From Candidatus Binatia bacterium (GTDB taxonomy: Bacteria; Desulfobacterota; Binatia; HRBIN30), in assembly GCA_023150935.1 (NCBI GenBank), contig JAKLJW010000030.1, positions 1-63,775 on the forward strand: a stretch of 63,775 nt of DNA, given 5' to 3'. The position numbers were made by a program, and so were the translations under genes. This document shows, piece after piece, positions 1 to 9,156 of this stretch; position 1 is the stretch's first letter; every line of letters starts with the position of its first letter. Below the pieces are notes generated by a model. That model did no database searches, was not told the origin of the DNA, and worked only from the letters and a program-made list of their open reading frames with translations.

Positions 1-77
1 TCGATACGCCGCCGGAAAGATGGTGCTACTCGGGGCGAACGGAATACGCTGCCGAATTAATGAACCGGAGTACTTAG
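1..77. repeat. Left arm of a 77-bp inverted repeat
   Basis: Bases 1-77 are the exact reverse complement of 61546-61622; identity stops at base 78 and may continue left of the window. The core 'gctactcggggcgaacgg' (25-42) also recurs in direct orientation at 61683-61700. It resembles the palindromic intergenic repeats containing CGATACG and CTACTC..GGGCGAACGG that I recall from many GC-rich environmental bacteria. The repeat ends about 37 bp before the selenoprotein gene. Confidence 0.9.
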
Positions 78-113
78 GCAGCGCTACGGAACCCCGGCGA
101 TCGAGTACGCATT

Positions 114-929
114 ATGACCGGCATCCGCGGAGTGGACCCGACCCATCGCACCTACGTCAGCTACATCGACAAGAGTCGCGACTTATATCTCGCGCGCGGT
201 TACTCGAACCCGTACCGCTGGGCGCATTTCGAGGACGTCCCGTTCGCGCCCCTGGCGAGGCCGCTGGCGCAGTCGGCGGTAACCATCGTCACCACGGCCA
301 TGCCGGCGCCCGACAACGCCGACGACGTACCGGAGTCGCGCAAGGTGTTCTCGATATCCGGCGCGCCGCCTCCCGCCAAGCTTTCGACCGAGGGCCTGTT
401 CTGGGATCGCGGGGCGACCCACACCGACGATCTCGACTCGTTCTTCCCGATCCACCGCCTCGGGGAGTTCGTCCGCGAAGGTCGCGTTGGCCGGGTCGCC
501 GCACGGCTGCACTGCGTACCCACGGAATACAGTCAACGCAGTACGATCGAACGTGACGCACCGGAGATCGTGCGCCGCTGCCGCGAAGACGGCGCCGCTG
601 CCGCCTTGCTGGTTCCCCTGTGACCCGTCTGCCACCAGACCGTGAGTCTGGTCGCCCGGCAACTCGAAGCCGCCGGCATCGCCACCGTCGTACTCGGCTC
701 GGCGCGCGACATCGTCGAGCACTGCGGGGTGGCGCGCTTCGTGTTCACGGACTTTCCGCTCGGTAACCCCTGCGGCAAGCCTTACGACGTCGTGATGCAG
801 AAGCAGATCGTCGGCATGGCTCTGGATCTCATCGAGAGTGCCCGCCACCCGCGCACCACCGTCCAGACTCCGTTCGCATGGGGCAAAGATCAGTCGTGGC
901 GCGACAACTTCATGCGCATCGATCCGTGA
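114..929 (+). CDS. GrdB/PrdB-family selenoprotein (selenoprotein B-like), TGA = Sec170
   Basis: Reading the in-frame TGA at 621-623 as selenocysteine gives one 271-residue protein of the glycine/sarcosine/betaine/D-proline reductase selenoprotein B family. The N-terminus is family-like (YRWAHFEDVPFAPL, near residue 33). The redox site reads LLVPL-Sec-PVCHQTVSLVARQLE, a UxxC pair in the position used by GrdB and PrdB. After it come VLGSARDIVEHCGVARFVFTD and GNPCGKP, also typical of the family. The same frame stays family-like on both sides of the TGA, which argues against a true stop. The known enzymes use protein-bound selenol in reductive cleavage of amino-acid derivatives, but no grdA, grdC, grdE, prdA or thioredoxin gene is nearby, so the substrate is unknown. 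The ATG has only a weak ribosome binding site. This is an orphan member and may not be a glycine reductase. Confidence 0.85.
634..652 (+). promoter_or_regulatory. Bacterial SECIS-like hairpin for Sec170
   Basis: A perfect 7-bp stem (ACCAGAC 634-640 with GTCTGGT 646-652) closes a five-base loop CGTGA. The stem begins 10 nt after the TGA and the loop lies 17 nt after it, inside the window used by bacterial SelB-recognised SECIS elements, and the loop contains G. The spacing is almost the same as in the second selenoprotein gene of this window. Confidence 0.7.
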
Positions 930-1137
930 CCGTGGGCGAACGGCTCTTGCCCGACCGGGGCCGGTCCACCGAAGCACGGATCTCCCTCGGCTGCGCAAGC
1001 TCTCGGCGCCGGCGGTATCGATCCCCCCATCAGGGCTCGCGACCGAAGCTCGCGATGCGCGCGATATCGACCCTGGCCCCGACGCCGACCGGAGTGCGCC
1101 ATACAGGTGCTGCAGCCCCACGGCTGCCTCTGCTACG

Positions 1138-2301
1138 ATGCGCAGCGTGGTTGAGGACGGGGGTAAAACGCCGGCGGGGACGGCGACGACGCGACCTCCC
1201 GCACCGGTGCGACGGAAGCGGACCGCGGGGCGACCGGTGGCGCAGAGGCGGGGGCCGCGGACGAAGAAGGCGGCGGCGCAGGCCCAGCGACGGGCTGCGT
1301 TGCGGGCTCTCTGCCTGCTCGGCGCCGAGGGGCTGGCCCTGAGTATTGTCGGTGTGGTCGTAGTCATTGCCGGGCTGGGGCGTTTTGCGGCGTGGTTCGC
1401 CGGCGCCGGGCTGTGGGCGCACCTGCTTCCGTTCGCCGCGGCGGTACTCGGTCTCGGCGTACTGACCGCCGGCCTGTTGTGGGGGTGGGTACGGGCGCGG
1501 GCATGGCTGTCGAGATGGGCGTCGTGGCTGCCGGTCGGGGTCGCGCTGTCTCTGGCAGCCGTGTCGGTTGGGCTGGCGACGCGACCGGGGTTCCACGACG
1601 CTCTCGCCGACCTGCAGGGCCTCGTCGGCGGTCAGGCCGAGGCGGAACGGATTGCCATTGCACATCAGGTGTACGCCACTTATCGGCGCGCCGATCCTGC
1701 CGAGTGGCGACGCATGCTCGAGCGGGCGCACGACTACGAGGCAGCCGTACACGATGCCGCAGCGGCGTTCGATCTGGACGGTGAAGTGCTCATGGGTGTC
1801 GCCGCGACGGAGTCGTCGTTCCTGCCGCGCACGAGCAAGGACGGCGGCCGTGGGCTGTTCCAATTGACCAACCTGCCGGCCCCGGCGGTCGAGGCGGCAA
1901 GACAGGCGCTCAGGGTGAAGCGTATCGACCCCCGCGACCATCGGCACAACGCCTTCGCGGGCGCGGCGACCTTGCGGCTCTACCTCGACGATGTCGACGG
2001 CGATATATTCCTCGGTCTGCTGGCGTACAACATGGGACCGCGCAACGGCGGGCTGCGTTCGATCATGGACCAGTACGGCGCACGCGACTTCGTCACCATC
2101 CAGCCTTACTTGCAGCTCCTGCCGCGCGACTACCCGATTCGGGTTCTCGCCGGCGCGCTTGCCTACCGTCTGTGGCGCACCGGCGGGCAGCTGCCGCGCT
2201 ACGAGGACGGCGAGAACGCCCGGACGATTCAGGAGGTCGGCATACCGGGGTTCCCTGCGGAGCCGCTGCCTGCGATCCGTCGCGCCCGCCCGTCTTCTTG
2301 A
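1138..2301 (+). CDS. Membrane-anchored lytic transglycosylase (SLT domain)
   Basis: 387 residues. The first 50 or so are basic and Pro/Ala-rich. Three hydrophobic segments follow at about 58-80, 92-115 and 123-143, then a soluble SLT domain. The domain shows the lysozyme-like signature VAATESSF with catalytic Glu225, then GGRGLFQLT and LAYNMGPRNGG, the usual ES..GLxQ..AYNxG order. It would cleave the MurNAc-GlcNAc bond of peptidoglycan with anhydro-sugar formation, held at the inner membrane facing the periplasm. The ATG at 1138 was chosen because the frame upstream of it looks non-coding. A multi-span anchor is unusual for MltE/Slt-type enzymes, which are normally soluble or lipoproteins. 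Confidence 0.8.
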   Translation: MRSVVEDGGKTPAGTATTRPPAPVRRKRTAGRPVAQRRGPRTKKAAAQAQRRAALRALCLLGAEGLALSIVGVVVVIAGLGRFAAWFAGAGLWAHLLPFAAAVLGLGVLTAGLLWGWVRARAWLSRWASWLPVGVALSLAAVSVGLATRPGFHDALADLQGLVGGQAEAERIAIAHQVYATYRRADPAEWRRMLERAHDYEAAVHDAAAAFDLDGEVLMGVAATESSFLPRTSKDGGRGLFQLTNLPAPAVEAARQALRVKRIDPRDHRHNAFAGAATLRLYLDDVDGDIFLGLLAYNMGPRNGGLRSIMDQYGARDFVTIQPYLQLLPRDYPIRVLAGALAYRLWRTGGQLPRYEDGENARTIQEVGIPGFPAEPLPAIRRARPSS

Positions 2302-2380
2302 CCGCGGTAACGGTCGCCGGGCGGAATCCGATTTCTTCGTTGTCCAAAGGACGATACGCTCGGGTCGAGGCCACTGGGCG

Positions 2381-3244
2381 ATGCACGTAACGGTTCGAGA
2401 AGCGACACAGATGGATGCCGCCGCCTGCGGGCGGGTACTTTATGCGGCTTTCAAGGCCATTGCGGACCAGCACGGCTTCGAGGCCGATTTCGATAACAAC
2501 GAGCAGGCCACGCGTGTCGTGACCCACTTGCTTAATCAGCCCACCTTCCACGGGGTCGTGGCCGAGGCGAGCGGGCGCATCGTCGGATCGAGTTTCCTGG
2601 CCGAGGCCGATCCGATTCGCGCCGTCGGCCCGATATCCGTCGATCCCGGGGTCCAGCATGCGGGGGTCGGGCGGCAGCTCATGGCGGCGATGCTGGAGCG
2701 GGGAAAACAGGCTCCGGGTATCCGTCTGGTGCAGGACGCCTTCAACGCCACGTCGATGGCGTTGTACACCAGCCTCGGCTTTGCCGTACGCGAGCCTCTG
2801 GTATTGCTGCGCGGTCGGCCGACCGGAGCCCGTGACCGGGGCGTCGTGGTCCGGCCAATGCGGCCGTCGGACCTGCCGGCGTGCGCCACGCTGTGCGAGC
2901 GGGTTCACGGGGCGCCCCGCACTGCCGAACTCCGGGGAGCACTGCGTTCCCTCACTCCGCTGATCGCCGAGCGTGGTGACCGCATCACGGCTTACGTTAC
3001 GACTCTGTCCTTCTGGCAGGTTGCGCACGGGGTGGCGGAATCGGAGGCGGACCTGCAGGAACTCGTCCTCGGTGCGGCCGCGCTCCGCGAAGAACCGGTC
3101 ACCTTCCTCCTGCCCACCCGGCAAACGGCGATGTTCCGCTGGTGCCTGGGCGCCCGGCTACGCATCCGGAAACCGATGACCCTGATGACCCTGCGCGCGT
3201 ATCAGGAGCCGGTAGGCTGCTACTTCCCGTCCGTGGCGTATTGA
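2381..3244 (+). CDS. Tandem GNAT-fold N-acetyltransferase
   Basis: 287 residues with two GNAT-like halves. The first (about 1-140) has VDPGVQHAGVGRQLM, close to the acetyl-CoA-binding Q/RxxGxG/A loop, and the typical ALYTSLGF segment. The second half (about 150-287) begins VVVRPMRPSDLPACATLCERVHG and lacks a clear RxxGxG loop, so it may be structural. The substrate cannot be read from the sequence. The gene stands alone between the transglycosylase and the formate dehydrogenase. Confidence 0.75.
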   Translation: MHVTVREATQMDAAACGRVLYAAFKAIADQHGFEADFDNNEQATRVVTHLLNQPTFHGVVAEASGRIVGSSFLAEADPIRAVGPISVDPGVQHAGVGRQLMAAMLERGKQAPGIRLVQDAFNATSMALYTSLGFAVREPLVLLRGRPTGARDRGVVVRPMRPSDLPACATLCERVHGAPRTAELRGALRSLTPLIAERGDRITAYVTTLSFWQVAHGVAESEADLQELVLGAAALREEPVTFLLPTRQTAMFRWCLGARLRIRKPMTLMTLRAYQEPVGCYFPSVAY

Positions 3245-3320
3245 CGGCGGCGGGCGAGTTGCCATCGCCGGCAACAACGTCCATCATTGACCGACCACCC
3301 CTCGGATGGAGGAGACACTG

Positions 3321-5231
3321 GTGAACCCTCACGCCGATGCGCGCCGCTCCGGCCGCTTGATCCAACCGTTGGTTCGGGAAAACGGCCGCTTGCAACCGGC
3401 AACCTGGGACGTTGCGCTCGAGCGTGCCGTCGGCGGGTTCAGGCGCATCCAGGAAACCCACGGCGGCGAAGCGATTGCCATGCTGAGCTGCTCGAAGGCT
3501 ACCAACGAAGTCAACTATCTGGCACAGAAAGTCGCCCGCGTCGCTTTTCGCACCAACAATATCGATAGCTGCAACCGTACCTGACACGCCCCCAGCGTCG
3601 TCGGTCTGACGACCATCTTCGGTTTGGGCGGCGGCACCAATTCGTATCGCGAGGTGGAAGATACCGACGTTATCCTGCTGTGGGGCTCGAACGCCCGCGA
3701 CGCCCACCCGGTCTGGTTTCAACATCTTCTCAAGGGCCTCCATAAGGGCGCCCGCCTGTATGTCATGGACCCCCGCCGCACCGCGTCGGCACAGTGGGCC
3801 GACGTCTGGCTGGGTCTGGACGTCGGCACCGACATTGCCCTCGCCAATGCCATGGCTCGGGAGATCATCGCCGCGGGACTGCACCACCCCGAGTTCATCG
3901 CCAACGCGACCGAAGGTTTCGAGGCCTACCGTACCGCCGTCGACGGCTACACCCTGACCGAGGCCGAACGGACTACCGGCGTACCCGCCGAGGTCATCCG
4001 CGAAGCCGCGCACACCTATGCGCGCGCCAGCAAGGCGATGATCTTCTGGACCCTCGGCATCGCCCAGCATCACAACGCCGTCGACTGCGTACTCGCACTG
4101 ATCAACCTCGCCCTGCTCACCGGGCACGTCGGCAAGTGGGCCTCGGGCTGCAACCCCCTGCGCGGCCAGAACAACGTCCAGGGCGGCGGCGAGATGGGCG
4201 CTTTGCCGCATCGACTGCCCGGCTTCCACGACATCCTGAACCCGGACTCGCGCCGCCTCTTCGAGGCTCTCTGGCAGGTGCCGATCATTTCCCACTACGG
4301 CTGGAACCTGACCCAAATGCTGCTCGCCATGGAGCGCAGAGAACTGCGCGCGCTCTACATCGTCGGCGAAAACCCGGCCCATTCCGACGCCAATGCCGGG
4401 CATGTCGAGGAACTTCTGCGCGGCCTCGATCATCTCGTCGTGCAGGAGGTGTTTCTGACCCGCACGGCCGAGTTCGCCGACGTCGTCCTGCCCGCGGCGG
4501 CGACATGGTGCGAGAGCGAAGGGACGATGACCAACAGCGAACGCCGGGTGCAACGGGTGCGCAAGGCCCTCGATCCCCCGCCGGACGCTCGCGACGACCT
4601 CTGGATTCTCGCGGAGGTTGCCCGCCGCATGGGGGTTGCGTGGGAGCATCCGACGGCGGAGTCGATCTGGAACGAGTTTCGTTCGATCGCCCCGATCTTC
4701 GCCGGACTGAGTTACGCCCGCCTCGACGCCCTCAACGGCATCCAGTGGCCATGCCCCGACGAGTCGCACCCGGGCACCGCGTTCCTGCACGCCCGCCTGT
4801 GGGAAGAGCCGCGCGGCGGGCGCGCGGCGCCGTTTTCCGTCGTACACCATGACGGCCCGGTCGAACCGCCCGACGCGGAATATCCGTTCCTGTTGACCAC
4901 CGGTCGCCGCCTCGAGGTCTACAACACCGGCGTGCAGACGGCGTCGTACAATCCGCCGCTGCGCCGCAGCGAGGCGATCGATCTTGCCCCCGAAGACGCG
5001 CAGCGGCTCGGGATCGTTTCCGGTGCGCTGGTCGAGGTGGTCTCCCGTCGCGGCCGCGTGACCGCACGAGCCGGAATCGACGGCGGCCTGCGTCCGGGTC
5101 TGGTGTTCATGCCGGTCAATTTTCCCGACGTGACCAACACCAACGCCCTGACGATAGATGCCTTCGATCCGAAATCGGGCACGTCGGAGTTCAAGGCCTG
5201 CGCGGTGCGCATCGCGGCCGTATCGAGGTAG
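3321..5231 (+). CDS. fdhA: Selenocysteine formate dehydrogenase, catalytic molybdopterin subunit lacking its [4Fe-4S] domain; TGA = Sec88
   Basis: 636 residues when the TGA at 3582-3584 is read as selenocysteine. The site reads DSCNRT-Sec-HAPSVVGL, matching the Sec/Cys-His pair of formate dehydrogenases, where selenium ligates Mo/W and the adjacent His assists C-H cleavage. Further signatures are GGGTNSYREVEDTD, LRGQNNVQGGGEMG, VGENPAHSD and the C-terminal molybdopterin-binding domain (LLTTGRRLEVYNTG..FMPVNFPDVTNTN). The GTG at 3321 is preferred to the ATG at 3306 because GGAGGAG lies 6 bases before it. The chain starts at RLIQPLVRENG, directly after the point where the usual N-terminal CxxCxxxC [4Fe-4S] domain would end. 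That domain is the C-terminus of the next gene, 5 bp downstream, so the two chains should assemble into one enzyme. Confidence 0.92.
3597..3613 (+). promoter_or_regulatory. fdhA SECIS-like hairpin
   Basis: GTCGTC (3597-3602) pairs perfectly with GACGAC (3608-3613) around the loop GGTCT. The loop carries GGUC(U), the sequence of the Escherichia coli fdhF SECIS loop. The stem begins 12 nt after the TGA and the loop 18 nt after it, which is correct bacterial spacing. Confidence 0.85.
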
Positions 5232-5236
5232 ACGCG

Positions 5237-8089
5237 ATGGACATTCGCCTGCCGGACGCCAGACCGAGTGCCGCGGAGCGCGATGCCGTCGATCGGGTGC
5301 TGGGGCCGCCGCTGTCGGCGTGGGATGGCGGCGAGCGCGGCAACCCGCGCGATTTCCGCGTTGCCTATGGCGGCCGCGCGCAACGGAGCGAACGCCACCG
5401 GCTGCTGCCGTGCTTGCAAGCGCTGCAGGCACGGGTCGGCTGGATCACTCCGGGTGGACTCGCCTACGTGTGCGAGCGCCTCGGGGTACCGCCGGCGGAG
5501 GCCTGGTCGGTGGCCAGCTTCTATGGCTCGCTCGCGACCGCGCCGCAGCCGCGGCGCGTCGTTCGCGTTTGCGATGACATCGCCTGCCGCACCCGGGGTG
5601 CGGCCGCCGTCGGCGCTGCGGCCGCGGCAGCAACTGGCACGGCGGCGGGAGGCGAGGGCGATCCGGGCGATGGGGAGCGGCCGGCGTCGATGCGCACGGC
5701 GTGCCTCGGGCTGTGCGATCGTGCTCCGGCGGCGCTGGTTACGGAGGCCGGGGTTGCACCGATCGAGGTGCAGGTGGGGGGTGTCGATGCGGCGCGGGTC
5801 CGCGCTCTGCTCGCCGGTGAGGGCGATCCGGTCGATGCGAGCGCCGATCCTCCGCTGCCCCAGCGCGGCGATCCGTCGTTGCGTCTGCTGGCGCGAGTCG
5901 GTGCGGTGAACCCCGAGAGCCTTGACGCGTACCGGGAGGCGGGCGGCTATGCGGCGCTTGCCCGTGCGTTGGAGATTGGCCCGGAAGCGGTGCGGCGCGA
6001 GGTGGCGGTGGCGAAGCTGGTCGGGCGCGGCGGTGCCGCGTTTCCGACGGCAGCCAAGTGGGAGGCGGTGCGCCGCGCCTCATCGACGCCCCGCTATCTG
6101 GTCTGCAACGCCGACGAATCGGAGCCCGGAACTTTCAAGGATCGGGTGCTGCTCTGCGGCGATCCCTTCGCGGTTGTCGAGGCGATGACGATCGCGGCGT
6201 TCGCCGCCGGGTGCGAACGGGGGATTCTCTACGTGCGAGCCGAGTACCCGCTGGCTTACCGGCGCATCGCCCATGCCGTGGCGGCCGCGCGTGCCGCGGG
6301 TCTGCTCCGGGCGGACATCATGCGGCGCGGCTTCACCTTCGACGTCGAGGTGCGCCGCGGAGCTGGCGCGTATGTCTGTGGCGAGGAGACGGCGCTGCTG
6401 GCGTCGATCGAGGGCCAGCGCGGCGAGCCGCGCGTCAGGCCGCCCTTCCCCACCGCGGCAGGGCTGTTCGGCAAACCGACCCTCGTCAACAACGTGGAGA
6501 CCCTGGTCAACGTGCTGTCGATCGTCAGTGACGGCGGAGCGGCGTTTGCGCGTATCGGCACGGCGGAGTCGACGGGCACACGTCTCTTTTCGGTCAGCGG
6601 CACCGTGCGCCATCCCGGGGTGTACGAGGTGGAGTTGGGCACCACCCTGCGCGACCTGCTGGCACTGGCCGGCGGCGTGGCGGCAGGGCGCACTCTGCAA
6701 GCGGTCCTGCTGGGGGGTGCCGCCGGCAGCTTCGTGCGGCCCGACGAGATCGACCTGGAGCTGTCGTTGGAGGCCGCGCGAGCCGCGGGTGTGACGCTCG
6801 GCTCGGGTGTGGTGATGGCGTTCGACGATACGGTCGATCTGCGCGACACGGTAATGCGCATCGCGCGTTTCTTCCGTGAGGAGTCCTGCGGACGCTGCGT
6901 GCCTTGCCGAGTAGGGACGGTACGCCAGGAGGAGTCGCTGGTGCGCCTGGCGGCGGGTACGCCGCGCGGCTCCGTGGCCGCAGAAATCGGGCTGCTTGCC
7001 GGCGTCGGGACGGCGATGCGCGACGCGTCGATGTGCGGACTCGGTCAGACGGCGCACTCGGCGGTCGAGTCGGCAATCGCGCGGTTGCGGCTCTTCGGCG
7101 AAGTCGTGCCGGAGCAGCCCCGCAAGGCAATGTCGGCGGCGCCGGTTTCGCAAGCGAGCGGTGGCCTGGCGGATGGCATCGATCTAGGTATCGACGGCCG
7201 CTGGGTGCGAGTACCGCCCGGCACGACGATTCTCGGCGCCTGCCGCAACCACGGCATCGAGGTTCCCACCCTTTGCTACCTGGAGACGCTGACCCCGGCG
7301 AACGCTTGCCGGCTGTGTGTGGTCGAGATCGAGGGTGCCCGCGCGCTCGTGCAGAGCTGTACGCGACTCGTCGAGCCGGGCCTGCGGGTGCACACGCAGT
7401 CGGAGCGGGTGCGCCACGCGCGCAGGATGGTGTTGGAGATGCTGGCGTCGTCGGTCGACCTCACGGCCGCACCGGCGCTCCGGGGCCTGTTGGACGCTTA
7501 CGGTTGCGATCCGACACGGTACGGTCCGGCACAGTCGGCACACGACCGCGATGGCGGTCAAGCCGGGCATCCGGCGCCGGTCGATCCCGGTGTTGCCGCC
7601 GGCGTCGCCCAGCCGGTCAAGATCGACAACAACCTCTACGTGCGCGACTACGGCAAGTGCGTGCTCTGTTACCGGTGCGTAGCCACGTGTGGTGCGGACT
7701 ACCAGAACACCTTTGCCATCGGTGTCGCGGGGCGCGGATTCGAGGCGCGCATCGGCACCGAATTCGCCGTGCCTCTGCCGGCCTCGGCGTGCGTATACTG
7801 CGGCAACTGCGTCGCCGTGTGCCCGACCGGGGCGTTGCTGGCCAGGGACGAATACGACCTGCGCGGCGCCGGCCGTTACGACGAGACCCGGCAAAGCGTT
7901 ACGGACACGGTATGCCCGTATTGCGGCATCGGTTGCACGTTGCGCCTGCACGTACAGGACGGACGAATCGTGAAGGTGACGTCGCCGCTGGACAACAGCG
8001 TCACGCGCGGAAATCTCTGCATCAAAGGCCGCTTCGGCTGGCGCTTCGTGCACGACGTCGACCGCGCCGAAGACGAACGCCGGCGCTGA
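5237..8089 (+). CDS. NuoE-NuoF-NuoG(N)-type diaphorase fusion ending in the formate dehydrogenase [4Fe-4S] domain
   Basis: 950 residues, a fusion of units that are separate FdsG, FdsB and FdsA(N) in NAD-dependent formate dehydrogenases. Residues about 1-190 are NuoE-like with [2Fe-2S] cysteines (RVCDDIAC, RTACLGLCD). Residues about 215-630 are NuoF-like, with the NADH/FMN sites GRGGAAFPTAAKW and CNADESEPGTFKDR and the cluster motif ESCGRCVPC near 549-556. Residues about 645-880 are NuoG-like: a plant-type [2Fe-2S] (CYLETLTPANACRLCVVE) and two [4Fe-4S] motifs (CVLCYRCVATC, CVYCGNCVAVCP). The usual HxxxCxxCxxxxxC cluster between them is replaced by Cys-poor sequence. From Cys893, CPYCGIGC and NLCIKGRFGWRFVH form the molybdopterin-oxidoreductase Fe4S4 domain missing from FdhA. 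It would pass formate electrons to NAD(P)+. Confidence 0.88.
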   Translation: MDIRLPDARPSAAERDAVDRVLGPPLSAWDGGERGNPRDFRVAYGGRAQRSERHRLLPCLQALQARVGWITPGGLAYVCERLGVPPAEAWSVASFYGSLATAPQPRRVVRVCDDIACRTRGAAAVGAAAAAATGTAAGGEGDPGDGERPASMRTACLGLCDRAPAALVTEAGVAPIEVQVGGVDAARVRALLAGEGDPVDASADPPLPQRGDPSLRLLARVGAVNPESLDAYREAGGYAALARALEIGPEAVRREVAVAKLVGRGGAAFPTAAKWEAVRRASSTPRYLVCNADESEPGTFKDRVLLCGDPFAVVEAMTIAAFAAGCERGILYVRAEYPLAYRRIAHAVAAARAAGLLRADIMRRGFTFDVEVRRGAGAYVCGEETALLASIEGQRGEPRVRPPFPTAAGLFGKPTLVNNVETLVNVLSIVSDGGAAFARIGTAESTGTRLFSVSGTVRHPGVYEVELGTTLRDLLALAGGVAAGRTLQAVLLGGAAGSFVRPDEIDLELSLEAARAAGVTLGSGVVMAFDDTVDLRDTVMRIARFFREESCGRCVPCRVGTVRQEESLVRLAAGTPRGSVAAEIGLLAGVGTAMRDASMCGLGQTAHSAVESAIARLRLFGEVVPEQPRKAMSAAPVSQASGGLADGIDLGIDGRWVRVPPGTTILGACRNHGIEVPTLCYLETLTPANACRLCVVEIEGARALVQSCTRLVEPGLRVHTQSERVRHARRMVLEMLASSVDLTAAPALRGLLDAYGCDPTRYGPAQSAHDRDGGQAGHPAPVDPGVAAGVAQPVKIDNNLYVRDYGKCVLCYRCVATCGADYQNTFAIGVAGRGFEARIGTEFAVPLPASACVYCGNCVAVCPTGALLARDEYDLRGAGRYDETRQSVTDTVCPYCGIGCTLRLHVQDGRIVKVTSPLDNSVTRGNLCIKGRFGWRFVHDVDRAEDERRR

Positions 8090-8478
8090 TTTTCGGTTCT
8101 CGCGCCGCTTCGGGCAGCGCCCGATGTCTTCCCGCCGGGCATCGCGAGGAACGCCGGGACGGGGACGGCGACGGTAGCATCGTCGAGCGGGATCGTTTCC
8201 CGCCAAGCTATGTCGTCCGAATGCCCTCCCGGACCGGGGTCGACTTGCCGACCTGGCGGGCCCCGATCGGCAGCACGACCGGAAACCGCTGCAACGAATG
8301 AATCGAGAGGGGCGTCACATGCCGTCTCACCATGGCGGAAATTCCACCACGTTGTGGCAGATTCTTCGACCAGCGACGGCGACGCCGCTGCGCCCCCGTG
8401 GGCCGGGCTGCTTGATTGAGGATTGCCCCGCGGACATAGTCGCGAACGAATGGACATTATGGAAAGGGGGAGCCGGCA
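8090..8478. other. Intergenic stretch, no gene recognised
   Basis: These 389 bases follow the formate dehydrogenase operon. All six frames give only Arg/Pro/Ala-rich shadow-like translations, and I see no T-rich terminator. The last bases carry the ribosome binding site (AAAGGGGGA) of the crotonase gene, so its promoter probably lies here. Confidence 0.5.
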
Positions 8479-9156
8479 ATGAGCGAGACCATCGGCATCG
8501 ATCGCATCGGACCGTCGGCGGCGCGGGTGACGCTCCAGCGCCCCGCCAAACGCAACGCGCTTTCCGTTGCCCTGCGCGACGAGGTGAGCGACGCTCTCGA
8601 CGCGATGGCCGGCGACGAGTCGTGCAAGTGCGTCGTGATCACGGGTGCGGGGGAGGTGTTCTCCGCAGGCTTCGATCTCTCCGAGTTCCGCCGCGCCGCC
8701 GGGGACGCCGATTTCTCGCGCGCTCTGTGGGCCTCGAGCGATCGCTTCCACCATACGCTGCTGTCGTTCCCGCTGCCGCTGCTCGCCGCGGTGAACGGGC
8801 CCGCGCTGGCGGGCGGCTTCGACCTCGCCGTGTGCTGCGACGTGCGCATCGCTGTCACAACGGCCCGGTTCGCGCATCCGGAGTTTACGTTCGGCGACGT
8901 CGTCTACTCGCCGCTGCACGATCTCGTCGGCGGCGCGGTAGCTCGCGAACTATGCCTGACAGGCCGGGAGCTCACGGCACAGGAGGCGTTGACTCTCGGC
9001 CTGGTGTCGGAAGTCGTGGCGCCGGAGGCCCTCGACGACGCGGTGGCGCGCGTCGTGCAACGCATCGACACGGCGCCGCGCGACCGGTTGATGCGCACCA
9101 AGGCGAAGGCCATCGCGCGCGCGGCTATCGCCGTCCGGGAGACGCTCGATCTGTGA
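8479..9156 (+). CDS. Enoyl-CoA hydratase/isomerase (crotonase) family protein
   Basis: 225 residues with the crotonase fold: RPAKRNALS near the N-terminus, the first oxyanion-hole segment AGFDLSEF, the second in NGPALAGGFDLAVCCDVRIA, then AHPEFTFGDV and ARELCLTGRELTAQEALTLGLV. Both Glu positions of hydratases (HPE and REL) are present, but the usual PGxGGT loop between them is VVYSPLHDLVGG, so the reaction may not be simple hydration. It is preceded by AAAGGGGGA and overlaps the thioesterase by four bases (GTGA), indicating translational coupling and a shared acyl-CoA route. Confidence 0.82.
   Translation: MSETIGIDRIGPSAARVTLQRPAKRNALSVALRDEVSDALDAMAGDESCKCVVITGAGEVFSAGFDLSEFRRAAGDADFSRALWASSDRFHHTLLSFPLPLLAAVNGPALAGGFDLAVCCDVRIAVTTARFAHPEFTFGDVVYSPLHDLVGGAVARELCLTGRELTAQEALTLGLVSEVVAPEALDDAVARVVQRIDTAPRDRLMRTKAKAIARAAIAVRETLDL

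Noticed and set aside
621..623. TGA as the end of a 169-residue protein, with a second gene starting at 642
   Set aside because: Family similarity runs through the TGA in one frame, and a stem-loop lies at SECIS distance.
3582..3584. TGA in fdhA as a nonsense mutation (pseudogene)
   Set aside because: It falls exactly at the Sec/Cys position before the catalytic His and is followed by a SECIS-like hairpin.
3099..5432. A 777-codon open frame on the minus strand across the formate dehydrogenase gene
   Set aside because: It is antisense to fdhA, Arg/Ala/Gly-rich and without any family motif; GC-rich codon bias of the true gene opens this frame.
8479..9156. Crotonase as catalytically dead
   Set aside because: Although the PGxGGT loop is altered, both Glu positions (HPE and REL) are present.
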